From: Crocinitomicaceae bacterium
Lineage (GTDB): Bacteria > Bacteroidota > Bacteroidia > Flavobacteriales_D > Crocinitomicaceae
DNA length: 64,000 bases
Reading direction: 5' to 3'
NCBI GenBank assembly: GCA_030830895.1
Contig: JAURMC010000014.1
Span: forward strand, 62,001-126,000
The notes below the pieces were generated by a model. It worked only from the letters and a program-made list of their open reading frames with translations. It was not told the origin of the DNA and made no database searches. Made by a program: the position numbers and the translations under genes. Numbering within the stretch: position 1 is the stretch's first letter; each line of letters begins with the position of its first letter. Of this stretch, positions 16,380 to 25,642 are shown in pieces.

Positions 16380-17081
16380 ATGGTAACAATTGAAAATTAT
16401 TTAGAGAATCATTATATACATCGAAGCAATTGGTTGCGAGCCGCCGTACTGGGTGCGAATGACGGCATTATTTCCATCTCAAGTTTAGCAGTTGGCGTTT
16501 CCGCAGCAAGTCAATCGAATGATCCGGTAATCCTAGCTACTGTGGCAGGATTAGTAGCGGGCGCCTTATCAATGGCCGCGGGGGAGTATGTTTCTGTAAG
16601 TTCTCAAACAGATACCGAAAAAGCAGACATTGAACGTGAGAAAAAGGAACTTCAGCAGATGCCAGAGGCTGAATTGAAATTACTTGCAGCCATCTACGTA
16701 TCACGTGGATTAAAAAAAGAAACAGCTATGCAAGTCGCGATTGAATTAACAGAAAAAGACGCCCTAGCTGCACATGTACGCGACGAATTAGGTATTAATG
16801 AACTCACACAAGCAAACCCGATTCAAGCTGCATTGGCATCTGGTGCCGCTTTCACAGCTGGAGGAATGTTACCTCTGATTTTAACTCTATTTGTTCCCAT
16901 CCAAGGAATGACATATTGGTTATACGTTTCTACGATTTTGTTTTTAATGCTTTTAGGATTTATATCCGCGAAAACCGGTGGCGCACCCGTTGGAAAGGCA
17001 ATTTTGCGGGTCACCATTTGGGGAAGCATCGCAATGGGTATTTCAGCTGGGGTTGGGTATTTGTTTGGGGTTACTATATAG
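16380..17081 (+). CDS. VIT1/CCC1-family iron/manganese transporter
   Basis: Membrane transporter of the vacuolar iron transporter family, which exports Fe2+/Mn2+ from the cytoplasm (in bacteria, metal tolerance). The core motifs are WLRAAVLGANDGIISISSLAVGV near residues 16-38 and GLVAGALSMAAGEYVSVSSQ (TM2), then a charged cytoplasmic metal-binding domain (DIEREKKELQQMPEAE..., rich in Glu) and three more TM helices. The ORF track begins at TTG 16317, but family members start shortly before WLRAAVLGAND, so ATG 16380 (MVTIENYLENHY) is the best choice (233 residues); ATG 16350 is possible. It is divergent from the CapA-like gene. The metal specificity cannot be told from the sequence. Confidence 0.9.
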   Translation: MVTIENYLENHYIHRSNWLRAAVLGANDGIISISSLAVGVSAASQSNDPVILATVAGLVAGALSMAAGEYVSVSSQTDTEKADIEREKKELQQMPEAELKLLAAIYVSRGLKKETAMQVAIELTEKDALAAHVRDELGINELTQANPIQAALASGAAFTAGGMLPLILTLFVPIQGMTYWLYVSTILFLMLLGFISAKTGGAPVGKAILRVTIWGSIAMGISAGVGYLFGVTI

Positions 17082-17220
17082 TTTAACTCATCTGAAGTTT
17101 TTACAGACGACAAACTATTTTTTGAAAAAAAATAGCTCTACTAATCAATGGCGCTGGCCATTACCTTCCCAATGAACATTACCATTGGGTTTCCGATCTA
17201 CTACAGTATTATTCAATAAA

Positions 17221-17243
17221 AAAGGCCGGCATCGCCGACCTTT
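17221..17243 (-). terminator. intrinsic terminator of the 17.2-19.4 kb gene
   Basis: Read on the minus strand, AAAGGTCGGC-gat-GCCGGCCTTT pairs at 9 of 10 positions and is followed by a run of Ts (CCTTTTTTATTG). It starts 8 nt after the stop of the T9SS type A gene. Confidence 0.8.
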
Positions 17244-17250
17244 ATATGTT

Positions 17251-19368
17251 TTATAGTTTAACAATCGGCAGTACGCCTGAGGCATGTTTTAACACATAAC
17301 GGCCCGGTGACCAACTGGAAATATCTAAGATTCTTGATTCGTTTCCTCCCAAAGCAAACTCAACCATGAGCCTTCCCTCTGAGGTATAAACACCCACCTG
17401 ATCGAAAACAGTTGAAGCGCTGTTACTTACCGTAATCGTCGTGGCGCTCGGATTTGGATATATCACTAAGCTTGAAATTCCCGATTCATCCAATGAAACT
17501 TGAGAACCGACTATTACTTCCAACGTATCCCCGCACCCGTTAGCATCCAATACCATTACGGAGTAGATACCTGCAGCTAATCCGTTGATTGATGCCGTGG
17601 TCTCACCACCTGGCATCCAAAAGTACGTATAGTTAGGAGTTCCGCCAGATACGGTAACGGTAGCCGACCCATCCATACCCATCATTTCATCGGTAGTTGA
17701 TGTTGATATCACAAGTGTGCTCGGCTGAGTAACGGTTATTGTAGATGTAGCGGTACAACCCAAACCATCAGTGACCGTAATCGTATACGATCCTGCAGCC
17801 AAGTTTGAAATATCTTCCGAGGTACTTCCATTAGACCAAGAATAAGTATATGGAAATGATCCTCCGGAAACCGTCAAATCAACACTGCCACTATTCTGTC
17901 CTGCACAAAGATTATCCGTTATGACAAACAACGGATTTAACGCACTTGGCTCCGTAATAGATAGGGCTTCAGTTACCGTACAGCCATTGGAATCGATAAC
18001 GATTACGGTGTAGGTTCCAGCAAGCAAATTGTTTGCTGTTTGAGATGTTGATCCATTAGACCAAGTATAAGTCAACGGTGCCGTCCCTCCCACAACATTG
18101 GCGATGGCAGAACCGGATGCTTGTCCGTTACAATCAACGTTAGTAATCGATGTACTTACGCTAATGTTGCATACAGGGACAGGAGCACATCCGTTGGCAG
18201 GAGCTTGACTATAATTAAACACTAAACTTGGGCATGGAAAAAGGGTTGGAATTCCCCCATTCATTACTAGGTTTACGCCAGGTTCATGATAAATAACGTG
18301 AATTCCTCCACTCATGACAATTGTTGCGCCTGTTTTTGCATACACCGTATCAATACCCCCCCCCGTTATCATGGTTGCGCCGGATTCAAGATAAATTTTC
18401 ATGATACCACCATCCGTATACAGCGTATCGTTTTGACAAACCCATTGAGGTGTGAATCCGCCATTTACTACCTGATATGAACTCACTACATTGGAGTTGG
18501 GCGATACGGTTGGGCCAGCAACATTGAACACATTTGCGGTAGCCGATGCCGTGCAACCTAGGGAATCCGTAACTGTAACTGAATAGGTCCCTGGAGCGAG
18601 TCCTGACAAATTTTGAGTAATTTGGCCACTTGACCAAAGATAGGTGATCGGTCCAGTACCATTAGCCACATTCAAGGTTACGGTTCCATTGGGCGCACCT
18701 CCCATTGCGTTATTGACACTTGCCGTTGCTGTGAGATTGCAAGAAGGAACAGGGGCGTATACAAAATCATCAATTCCAATAAAATCTGAATTTATACCGC
18801 TTGGGCCTCCATTTGGAACATAATATCGAAAAGCGATTCGGCCAGAAGTAGGTGCAGCCAGGCCTGAAATGGTAATACTATATTGAGTCCAAGTAGAAGG
18901 ATATCCTGCAGCTGTAAGGCCAGGATTAACTTCAAGTAACAAATTCGAAAAATCGCCCACTGAGGTATTGGTTGCTCCTACGTTTGTACTGGATCCGTTC
19001 GTGCTCATACGAACTTGAAGGTTGTCTGGATAAATACCACCGGTAGATCGGGTATAAAAACTAATAATATCGCCGTTATTTAAATTAAGTGTCGGGGTTA
19101 TTAGCCAATTGCTGATCGTAGCCGAACCTGCCACGGCATTATAGTTTGAACATATGTAGGAGTCAATGGGTGCAGAATTCTCTGGAAATACGGTAGAGCT
19201 ACCTTGAACCCAATTCGGATTGGTACCAATAGGCGTACTTAAGTTTTGCTGATTCCAGCCAGCTGCAGCTAAGCCCGCGACATTAGCAAACCCTTCATTA
19301 ATGGCCTGCGAAAAAGTAGAGCCGATGCATAAAATACTTAAAGCAGTCGAGAGTAAAAGTGTTTTCAT
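17251..19368 (-). CDS. T9SS type A secreted protein with SprB-like repeats
   Basis: 705-residue exported protein. A signal peptide (LLLSTALSILCIGSTFSQ) leads into a choice-of-anchor J/MAM-like beta domain (residues ~22-210, SNWLITPTLNLNNGDIISFY, FIGIDDFVYAP). Four SprB-type repeats follow (GPITYLWSSGQITQNLSGL, APLTYTWSNGSTSQT, SFPYTYSWSNGSTSEDI, NYTYFWMPGGETTAS), a repeat found in the gliding adhesin SprB. Between repeats 1 and 2 lies an insert of four 17-residue GGI units, one of them encoded by a G9 tract. The C-terminus (SLVIYPNPSATTITVSN...GRYVLKH) is a type A T9SS sorting domain. ATG 19368 is preferred; ATG 19374 is two codons upstream. It follows the M42 gene by 75 nt on the same strand and ends at a terminator. 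An adhesive role is inferred. Confidence 0.88.
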   Translation of the reverse strand: MKTLLLSTALSILCIGSTFSQAINEGFANVAGLAAAGWNQQNLSTPIGTNPNWVQGSSTVFPENSAPIDSYICSNYNAVAGSATISNWLITPTLNLNNGDIISFYTRSTGGIYPDNLQVRMSTNGSSTNVGATNTSVGDFSNLLLEVNPGLTAAGYPSTWTQYSITISGLAAPTSGRIAFRYYVPNGGPSGINSDFIGIDDFVYAPVPSCNLTATASVNNAMGGAPNGTVTLNVANGTGPITYLWSSGQITQNLSGLAPGTYSVTVTDSLGCTASATANVFNVAGPTVSPNSNVVSSYQVVNGGFTPQWVCQNDTLYTDGGIMKIYLESGATMITGGGIDTVYAKTGATIVMSGGIHVIYHEPGVNLVMNGGIPTLFPCPSLVFNYSQAPANGCAPVPVCNISVSTSITNVDCNGQASGSAIANVVGGTAPLTYTWSNGSTSQTANNLLAGTYTVIVIDSNGCTVTEALSITEPSALNPLFVITDNLCAGQNSGSVDLTVSGGSFPYTYSWSNGSTSEDISNLAAGSYTITVTDGLGCTATSTITVTQPSTLVISTSTTDEMMGMDGSATVTVSGGTPNYTYFWMPGGETTASINGLAAGIYSVMVLDANGCGDTLEVIVGSQVSLDESGISSLVIYPNPSATTITVSNSASTVFDQVGVYTSEGRLMVEFALGGNESRILDISSWSPGRYVLKHASGVLPIVKL
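18214..18417 (-). repeat. four 17-residue GGI repeats inside the SprB-like protein
   Basis: Four consecutive in-frame 51-nt units encode TDGGIMKIYLESGATMI, TGGGIDTVYAKTGATIV, MSGGIHVIYHEPGVNLV and MNGGIPTLFPCPSLVFN. The regular GGI-xxxY-xxxGaxxx pattern suggests solenoid (parallel beta-helix-like) turns. Confidence 0.75.
18356..18364 (-). repeat. homopolymer tract of nine G (coding strand) in a surface-protein gene
   Basis: The plus strand reads CAATA-CCCCCCCCC-GTTATC; the coding strand is ACG GGG GGG GGT ATT. The frame is intact at nine. Slippage by one base would truncate the protein before its sorting domain. Confidence 0.9.
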
Positions 19369-19443
19369 ATACAAGTAGTTAAGATTTACTCTAATTTAAT
19401 TAAAAACAAAAAACATTAGCATATTAAAGGAGTTTTTTATTAC

Positions 19444-20523
19444 TCATTTAAGATACCGATAGTCTTTTCCTGTATTTATAGATTTCACGGTTTCAAAAAT
19501 TAATGCAATGCACGATTCAACATCCTCTTTTCGAACCATTTCAACCGTAGTATGCATGTAGCGCAATGGCAATGAAATCAGCGCACTAGTAACTCCTTCA
19601 TTGGAATATGCAAAGGCATCCGTATCTGTTCCGGTTGAGCGTGAAACTGCTGCCCGTTGAAATGGGATTTTATTATTTTCTGCCACCTGAATAATCTGCC
19701 GTAAAAAGTTATTCTGTACTGCCGGACCATATGTTAGCACCGGACCATCCCCCGATTTTTGGTCACCATTTTCAATTTTGCTCACCATCGGAGTACCGGT
19801 ATCGTGGCAAACATCAGTAATCAGTGCTAAATCTGGTTTAATTCGATGCGCAATCATTTCTGCACCACGCAAACCTATTTCCTCTTGGACGGCGTTTACC
19901 ACATATAAACTAAAGGGTAGATTCACCTTCTTTTCTTTAAGTAATCTCGCTACTTCCGCAATCATGAATCCCCCTACCCGATTATCTAAGGCACGCCCTA
20001 CATAGCGATTTTTGTTCAATATCATAAATTCATCTTCAAAGGTGGCCACACAGCCTACATGTACCCCAAGTTTTTCCACTTCTTCCTTGGTTGAACATCC
20101 GCAATCCAAAAAGATATTTTTCATGCTGGGTGCTTCATCCTTAGTGTGGCGCATATGTATCGCAGGCCATCCAAATACTGCCCGTACTATGCCTTTATCT
20201 GTATGAATATTTACACGCTTCGATGGCGCAATCATGTGATCCGAACCGCCATTTCTTTTTAAGTAAATAAATCCATCACTAGTGATATAATGCACAAACC
20301 ATGAAATCTCATCGGCGTGCGCTTCAATCACCACTTTGTAGGGTTGCCCGGGGTTAATTACTGCTGCCACAGAACCGTAATTATCAATAATGAATTCATT
20401 AGAGTATGGTCGCATGTAATCCATCCATAATTTTTGTCCAGGCGATTCAAAACCGGTTGGACTTGCGTTGTTAAGGTATTGTTCTAAGAATTTTTCTGAT
20501 TTGGTAGTGATAATTTTTTTCAT
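19444..20523 (-). CDS. M42-family metallopeptidase (tetrahedral aminopeptidase type)
   Basis: 359-residue cytoplasmic aminopeptidase of the M42 (FrvX/PepA/TET) family, which forms large oligomers and trims peptides. Metal and catalytic motifs in order: IEAHADEISWFV near 67 (metal His, catalytic Asp), GRALDNRVGG near 178 (bridging Asp), NAVQEEIGLRGA near 210 (catalytic and metal Glu pair), LITDVCHDTGTP near 235 (metal Asp) and the C-terminal YMHTTVEM (metal His). All expected ligands are present. The gene starts 3 nt after the stop of the 1377-residue T9SS gene, so the two are cotranscribed. Some family members were annotated as endoglucanases, which is less likely. Confidence 0.92.
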   Translation of the reverse strand: MKKIITTKSEKFLEQYLNNASPTGFESPGQKLWMDYMRPYSNEFIIDNYGSVAAVINPGQPYKVVIEAHADEISWFVHYITSDGFIYLKRNGGSDHMIAPSKRVNIHTDKGIVRAVFGWPAIHMRHTKDEAPSMKNIFLDCGCSTKEEVEKLGVHVGCVATFEDEFMILNKNRYVGRALDNRVGGFMIAEVARLLKEKKVNLPFSLYVVNAVQEEIGLRGAEMIAHRIKPDLALITDVCHDTGTPMVSKIENGDQKSGDGPVLTYGPAVQNNFLRQIIQVAENNKIPFQRAAVSRSTGTDTDAFAYSNEGVTSALISLPLRYMHTTVEMVRKEDVESCIALIFETVKSINTGKDYRYLK

Positions 20524-20526
20524 GGG

Positions 20527-23500
20527 TTATTTCATTAACGTTACGTTTCCTTTGATGATGTTTTCTAAGCCCCCGTAACAGGTGACTTGCAGGTAGTAGT
20601 CGTAGACATCCGGATCGAGTTTTCTTCCTTGATAGATTCCATCCCATCCGAAATTCACATCGGTTGATTCAAATACCATTTCACCCCAACGGTCAAATAC
20701 CCTGAAGATCATTTTTTCTACAAATAATCCACGCACATACAACACATCGTTATTCCCATCATTGTTTGGTGAAAATGCATTTGGTACATAGACATAAGGT
20801 CCATCACAAATTATCTCATAGACCTTTACTTCGGTGGTGTCACTTACCGTACACACACCGTCTGAAATATAGAGGGTAAACACCGTAGTCTCATCAACTG
20901 TGGCTTGTGTATTTTGCGCATTTGGATTGAGCACAGGAGCAGCGGGCACCCATTGATACATTGGGTAACCAGATGGCGCGCCGGTTAACGAAATCGTAGA
21001 TCCAGGAGTTACAATCGGTGGATAAGCATTGGCTTGCACTAAACTAGGATTGATGTAGGATACGCTGACATAAATAGAATCTTCTACCAGACATCCGTTC
21101 GCACTAGTGGCTTCTAAATAAAGGTATTGAGTGGCTTGCGGTAGCGTAGTTACATTCTGCTGATTCGCCGCACCTTGAATGATGGATGCTGGACTCCAAA
21201 CATAGCTAAATACTTCCGATGAATTATTTATTGCACTGTATAGGGTTGGGGTATTTAAACAAATAGAGTCTGGCCCTGAAATACTGATTGATTCTGTAAA
21301 CACCGTAATGCTGATAGAATCTGTGAACGAACAATTTCCATTTCCGGCAGTCAAATAATAGGTTTGAGATGTAGGCACTAAAACTTCCAAGGAAGAATCT
21401 TGAACTGACACATTCAAGGTATCCGTAAACAGGTTATTACTTGACCAAACAAAGTAATTTGGATTACCCACCAAGGTGCTCGGAGAAAGCACGATGGTAG
21501 AATCAACGCATAAATACATCGCATTTGGTAATGAAAAACTGACAGAAGGATAAACCGTTATGGTAACTGCGGCTGTATCTGAGGCATTACACACGGAATC
21601 AAAAATGATAAGCTCTGTTATATATTGTCCAGGGACTGTATAGGTTACTTGGGGTTCAAAGGTTGTTGAATCTATAACTCCGTTTCCAAAATTCCAATAA
21701 AAATTACTTGTTAAAGTAGAAGAATTGTTGAATTCGACCGTTACTGGGCTACATCCATCTTCTGGACTTGGCTGATAATTGGCAATCACAGGAACATCAA
21801 AGAGTACAAAAACACTATCAATTTTGGAACAGTACCCATTCGAAGCCGATATATAATACCATCCGGGATTATTATTCGATATCAACAAAGTTGAATCGTT
21901 AACATTCGGAATCAGAGGTGGATTGAACGTGGCATTAGTGCCCCACAAGTATTCATTCGCTGTACCATTGGTATTAATAGACAAGGTATATGGATTATTT
22001 GAACATAAAGCCAGGGTATCAAATAGCGCGAAATTAATGGAATCCAAAACTGTAATGGTAATCTCAGCCGTATCGGTGAGGTTGCAAATGCTGTCTGTCA
22101 CAAACAAATAAACTTGGTATACACCTGGATTAGTATAGGTTATGGTCGGGTTGAATATGGTAGTACTTGTATTATTATTACCAAAATCCCACAAATAATC
22201 ATCATTCTGCGATGAAAAATTATTGAATGTAACTTGCAAATCTTCACAACCAATGTTTTGACTTGCAATAAATTGTGCAGAAGGAATTAACTCGAAATCA
22301 AATTTGAATAACAAGTTGTTACAATTGGCGCTATTATTAACACTGGAATAAGCACCTGGGGTTGTAGGAAAATCACTGAAACCACCACAGCCACCGCATA
22401 CGGATTGATACACAACACCATTTTTATCAAAACGACTGGTTCCCCCATCTACATGTTCCGTGGCAATATTTCCACCCATGTAGGTTGCATAAAGCAAATT
22501 CAAAAAATCATGTTCTATGACCATCAAGTAGAAATCGAATCCGGTGGTATTCGGCTGATAAGCATTACCTGAAATGGGCATTCCAGAAATTGGTACATTT
22601 TGCAAGATATTAGCACCCCAACCCGATATATATATGTTTCCGCAAATGTCTACAAGGAACGCAGAAGGCGAGATATTAATTTGGCTACTGCCGTTTCCAA
22701 TGGTCGCACTTGCTTGATTCGTAGATAAGTTATTGGTTAATTTAATTACAAATTGGCTGGAGTTGGGGTTATAGTAAGGTGCATTCCATATTGGAAAAAT
22801 ACCCCCAACAGATTGGCCTAGAACAAACACGTTATTGTTGCGATCAACCTCTACAAAAAATGCTTGGTCGTAATCATTCCTTCCCAAGTACGTTCCCGCC
22901 GTTATTGCAGTTCCAGCAGGGTTTAGTCTAATCACAAATCCATCCGATTTCCCCCCTTGATAAGCGCCCATAAGTCCTCCAACTGTACCCGATAAATTGG
23001 TCGAAGACGTTCCTCCGCAAGTAAAAATATTATTGAGCGTATCTACCTTCACCGAATAACACGCATCGTTTTGAATTCCACCATAGTAGGAGGAAAATTG
23101 TAAAGAATTGAAAGATGGATTCAACCTGAAAAGTACACCATCTTGTCCGCCGGCATTCGTCGCTTGAAACGGATTCATAGTTGGAAAATTTGTTGACCGT
23201 GTACAGGAGGCAATTAACACATTACCAGCTTTATCCAGCATGATTTCACCTCGAAACTGATCGCCATAGTTGGTTGTCAACGAATCATATAAAAACGCGC
23301 CATTATATGGCAAGGAAGTGATTTTATAATTAACCCCATCATTTCCAGTTCCTCCAACATAGGTAGAAGCTAATAAATTCTGTCCGTTAGCACTCAATTT
23401 AGAAACGAATATATCCGTGCCCTGATTCAAAAAATAGACCCCATTAAAAAGAAAATTTGCGTTGGGGGATCCCCCTGCGTGGGCGGGTTGATAAGCACCG

Positions 23501-24603
23501 TTGGTGGTCGGGAAATCAATACTCGACGTGGCACCGAAAATGTATATGTTATCCACGGAATCACAGATTAAGCTATGGGCTGTTTCTGTTCCTTGTACCA
23601 TGTCTCCTCCTCCTAAATAAGTAGCCCAAAGCATTGCTGTTCCCGTTGGATTATATTTGGTAATAAACACGTCGGTAACTCCATAGTTACCACCAATAGC
23701 TACAAAATTGCCGGTAGGATCATACGAATTGCCATTAGGAATCGGAAAGTTATTGCCATATACCATTCCAGCAGAATATGCCGCACCGCTTTGCCCATAG
23801 GTTGCTGTCATTCCAAAATTATCAGAAAATGCCCCGTTATACGTAGCAAAAACCAACACTGGATCGATGACTAATGGAATCTCCCCGTTGTATGAACCCA
23901 AGCGAAATACCACGTCATTTCCTTGAAGAATGAATTTACAATCCACCCATGTCCTTTGCCCATTGATATCCTGAAATGCTGCTAATTGCTCCTGTTTAAT
24001 TTGACCCAAAGGAGTTTGTATAATTAAATTCCCTTTTCTATCTATGCTAAGTTTGCTCTGCCCTGCGTATTGCATACGAATTTGAGAAGGGTCGGCACCA
24101 GGTGAAACTATGAATCCATATTCTTGATTTAAACCGGTTGCATTTAATATGAGGTCAATTCCAGGATACAGTTGATGCCTTACTACGCGGTCATATCCAC
24201 GCACACCAACGGCCCACTTTGTTGAATCTTTTCCATGAAAATAATTATGATAAAACGAAGTAGGACCCATTTTCTCAGCCGTTAAATATGGAAGTGAATT
24301 TAAAAAATTCATGTGCACTACATGTTCTCGAATTTCTTGATTTTTTTGTTTTTCACCTTGATCATGAGCATGCGTCATAGCACTTAAATCTTGCTGATGA
24401 AAAATCAGCTTATTTTTCATTACCCAAAGTTTACCACCCTCTTTTTCCGCTTTGAAAATTACATCGGAAGGCCATTGCCCTTTATTCTCAAAGAAATGCG
24501 TAGAATTCTTTGAAGGCATGGATTGAAACGTACCTTGGGGCATCTGTGCATGAACCCCTACAAACCAATACAATAATCCAATAAATATTACCCACCTCTT
24601 CAT
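20527..24603 (-). CDS. T9SS type B secreted protein with SBBP and PKD domains
   Basis: The track ORF starts at 24660, but ATG 24603 gives a proper signal peptide (MKRWVIFIGLLYWFVGVHAQ); 1358 residues result. The N-terminal ~200 residues are the DUF7948-type domain that precedes SBBP repeats (FFENKGQWPSDVIFKAEKEG). Residues ~230-750 hold SBBP-type beta-propeller-like repeats (GNVLIASCTRSTNFPT, NNIFTCGGTSS, GTYLGRNDYDQAFFVEVD). After this come PKD domains (DYLWDFGNNNTST, NFYWNFGNGVIDST), further Ig-like units and a gliding-motility sorting domain (YVPNAFSPNNDGNNDVLYV, FDRWGEMVFE). It is the first gene of a minus-strand set with the M42 peptidase. The substrate or partner is unknown; a surface role is implied by the tail. 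Confidence 0.88.
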   Translation of the reverse strand: MKRWVIFIGLLYWFVGVHAQMPQGTFQSMPSKNSTHFFENKGQWPSDVIFKAEKEGGKLWVMKNKLIFHQQDLSAMTHAHDQGEKQKNQEIREHVVHMNFLNSLPYLTAEKMGPTSFYHNYFHGKDSTKWAVGVRGYDRVVRHQLYPGIDLILNATGLNQEYGFIVSPGADPSQIRMQYAGQSKLSIDRKGNLIIQTPLGQIKQEQLAAFQDINGQRTWVDCKFILQGNDVVFRLGSYNGEIPLVIDPVLVFATYNGAFSDNFGMTATYGQSGAAYSAGMVYGNNFPIPNGNSYDPTGNFVAIGGNYGVTDVFITKYNPTGTAMLWATYLGGGDMVQGTETAHSLICDSVDNIYIFGATSSIDFPTTNGAYQPAHAGGSPNANFLFNGVYFLNQGTDIFVSKLSANGQNLLASTYVGGTGNDGVNYKITSLPYNGAFLYDSLTTNYGDQFRGEIMLDKAGNVLIASCTRSTNFPTMNPFQATNAGGQDGVLFRLNPSFNSLQFSSYYGGIQNDACYSVKVDTLNNIFTCGGTSSTNLSGTVGGLMGAYQGGKSDGFVIRLNPAGTAITAGTYLGRNDYDQAFFVEVDRNNNVFVLGQSVGGIFPIWNAPYYNPNSSQFVIKLTNNLSTNQASATIGNGSSQINISPSAFLVDICGNIYISGWGANILQNVPISGMPISGNAYQPNTTGFDFYLMVIEHDFLNLLYATYMGGNIATEHVDGGTSRFDKNGVVYQSVCGGCGGFSDFPTTPGAYSSVNNSANCNNLLFKFDFELIPSAQFIASQNIGCEDLQVTFNNFSSQNDDYLWDFGNNNTSTTIFNPTITYTNPGVYQVYLFVTDSICNLTDTAEITITVLDSINFALFDTLALCSNNPYTLSINTNGTANEYLWGTNATFNPPLIPNVNDSTLLISNNNPGWYYISASNGYCSKIDSVFVLFDVPVIANYQPSPEDGCSPVTVEFNNSSTLTSNFYWNFGNGVIDSTTFEPQVTYTVPGQYITELIIFDSVCNASDTAAVTITVYPSVSFSLPNAMYLCVDSTIVLSPSTLVGNPNYFVWSSNNLFTDTLNVSVQDSSLEVLVPTSQTYYLTAGNGNCSFTDSISITVFTESISISGPDSICLNTPTLYSAINNSSEVFSYVWSPASIIQGAANQQNVTTLPQATQYLYLEATSANGCLVEDSIYVSVSYINPSLVQANAYPPIVTPGSTISLTGAPSGYPMYQWVPAAPVLNPNAQNTQATVDETTVFTLYISDGVCTVSDTTEVKVYEIICDGPYVYVPNAFSPNNDGNNDVLYVRGLFVEKMIFRVFDRWGEMVFESTDVNFGWDGIYQGRKLDPDVYDYYLQVTCYGGLENIIKGNVTLMK

Positions 24604-24697
24604 CGCATTAAAAATACGGATTTTATTCAGGTGAAAAAAAGTAATCAAAGTACATCGCACTTTTTTGTATTTTTACTCCTCCTTCAGCCGAATTTTT

Positions 24698-25642
24698 ATG
24701 AATCGAGTTACCGAACTTTTTAAGATTAAATACCCACTTATACAAGGCGGAATGATCTGGTGCTCAGGATGGGAATTAGCCGCTGCAGTTTCAAACGCAG
24801 GTGGACTTGGTTTAATTGGCTCTGGGTCAATGTATCCGGAAATCTTAAGGGATCAAATTCTGAAATGCCAAGCAGCAACTAACTCTCCGTTTGGAGTAAA
24901 TATTCCTTTGCTTTACCCCAATATTGAAGAACACATCAAAACCATCATTGAGCTCAAAGTTCCTATAGTATTTACCTCTGCGGGAAATCCAAAAACTCAT
25001 ACTGCGCGACTTAAGGCAGCGGGAATTACCGTAGTTCATGTAGTTTCATCTATGAAATTTGCGCTCAAAGCAGAGGAGGCTGGAGTTGACGCAATTGTTG
25101 CGGAAGGATTTGAAGCGGGCGGACACAATGGTCGTGAGGAAACTACCACATTATGTTTAATTCCTTCTGTTGCTAAAGTCGTAAACATCCCGCTCATAGC
25201 CGCCGGTGGCATTGGTAGTGGAAAAGCAATGTTGGCGGCCATGATTTTAGGGGCAGAAGGCGTGCAAGTGGGTAGCCGTTTCATCGCTACACCAGAATCA
25301 AGCGCTCATCGAGCTTTCAAAGAACGAATACTAGCCGCAGAAGAGGGTGAAACCAAACTAACACTTAAAGAATTAACACCCGTTAGACTACTCAATAACA
25401 CATTCTATCAAGAAATTGAAGCAATTTATAAACGTCATGGCACGACAGAAGAATTAGCCGCTCACCTTGGAAGAGGTCGAGCGAAAAAAGGCATGTTCGA
25501 AGGAGACTTGAATGCAGGGGAATTAGAGGTAGGACAAATCTCAGCAATGATTCACACCTTAAAACCTGCTGGAGAAATTGTCAACGAAATGATCGAAGAA
25601 TTTAACCTTGTTGCGCAAAGAATTACGAATTTAACATTATGA
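24698..25642 (+). CDS. NAD(P)H-dependent flavin oxidoreductase, nitronate monooxygenase/FabK family
   Basis: 314-residue FMN TIM-barrel protein. Motifs are YPLIQGGMIWCSGWELAAAVSNAGGLG at the N-terminus, VFTSAGNPKTHT near 88, AEGFEAGGHNG near 140 (the catalytic His of the family) and PLIAAGGIGSGKAMLAAMILGAEGVQVGSRF near 167-197. Members are annotated as nitronate monooxygenase or enoyl-ACP reductase II (FabK); the sequence alone does not decide. The 24665 start in the ORF track is a TTG; ATG 24698 starts the conserved MNRVTELFKIKYP. The stop overlaps the next ATG by 4 nt (ATGA), so it is translationally coupled to the M16 peptidase pair. Confidence 0.88.
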   Translation: MNRVTELFKIKYPLIQGGMIWCSGWELAAAVSNAGGLGLIGSGSMYPEILRDQILKCQAATNSPFGVNIPLLYPNIEEHIKTIIELKVPIVFTSAGNPKTHTARLKAAGITVVHVVSSMKFALKAEEAGVDAIVAEGFEAGGHNGREETTTLCLIPSVAKVVNIPLIAAGGIGSGKAMLAAMILGAEGVQVGSRFIATPESSAHRAFKERILAAEEGETKLTLKELTPVRLLNNTFYQEIEAIYKRHGTTEELAAHLGRGRAKKGMFEGDLNAGELEVGQISAMIHTLKPAGEIVNEMIEEFNLVAQRITNLTL

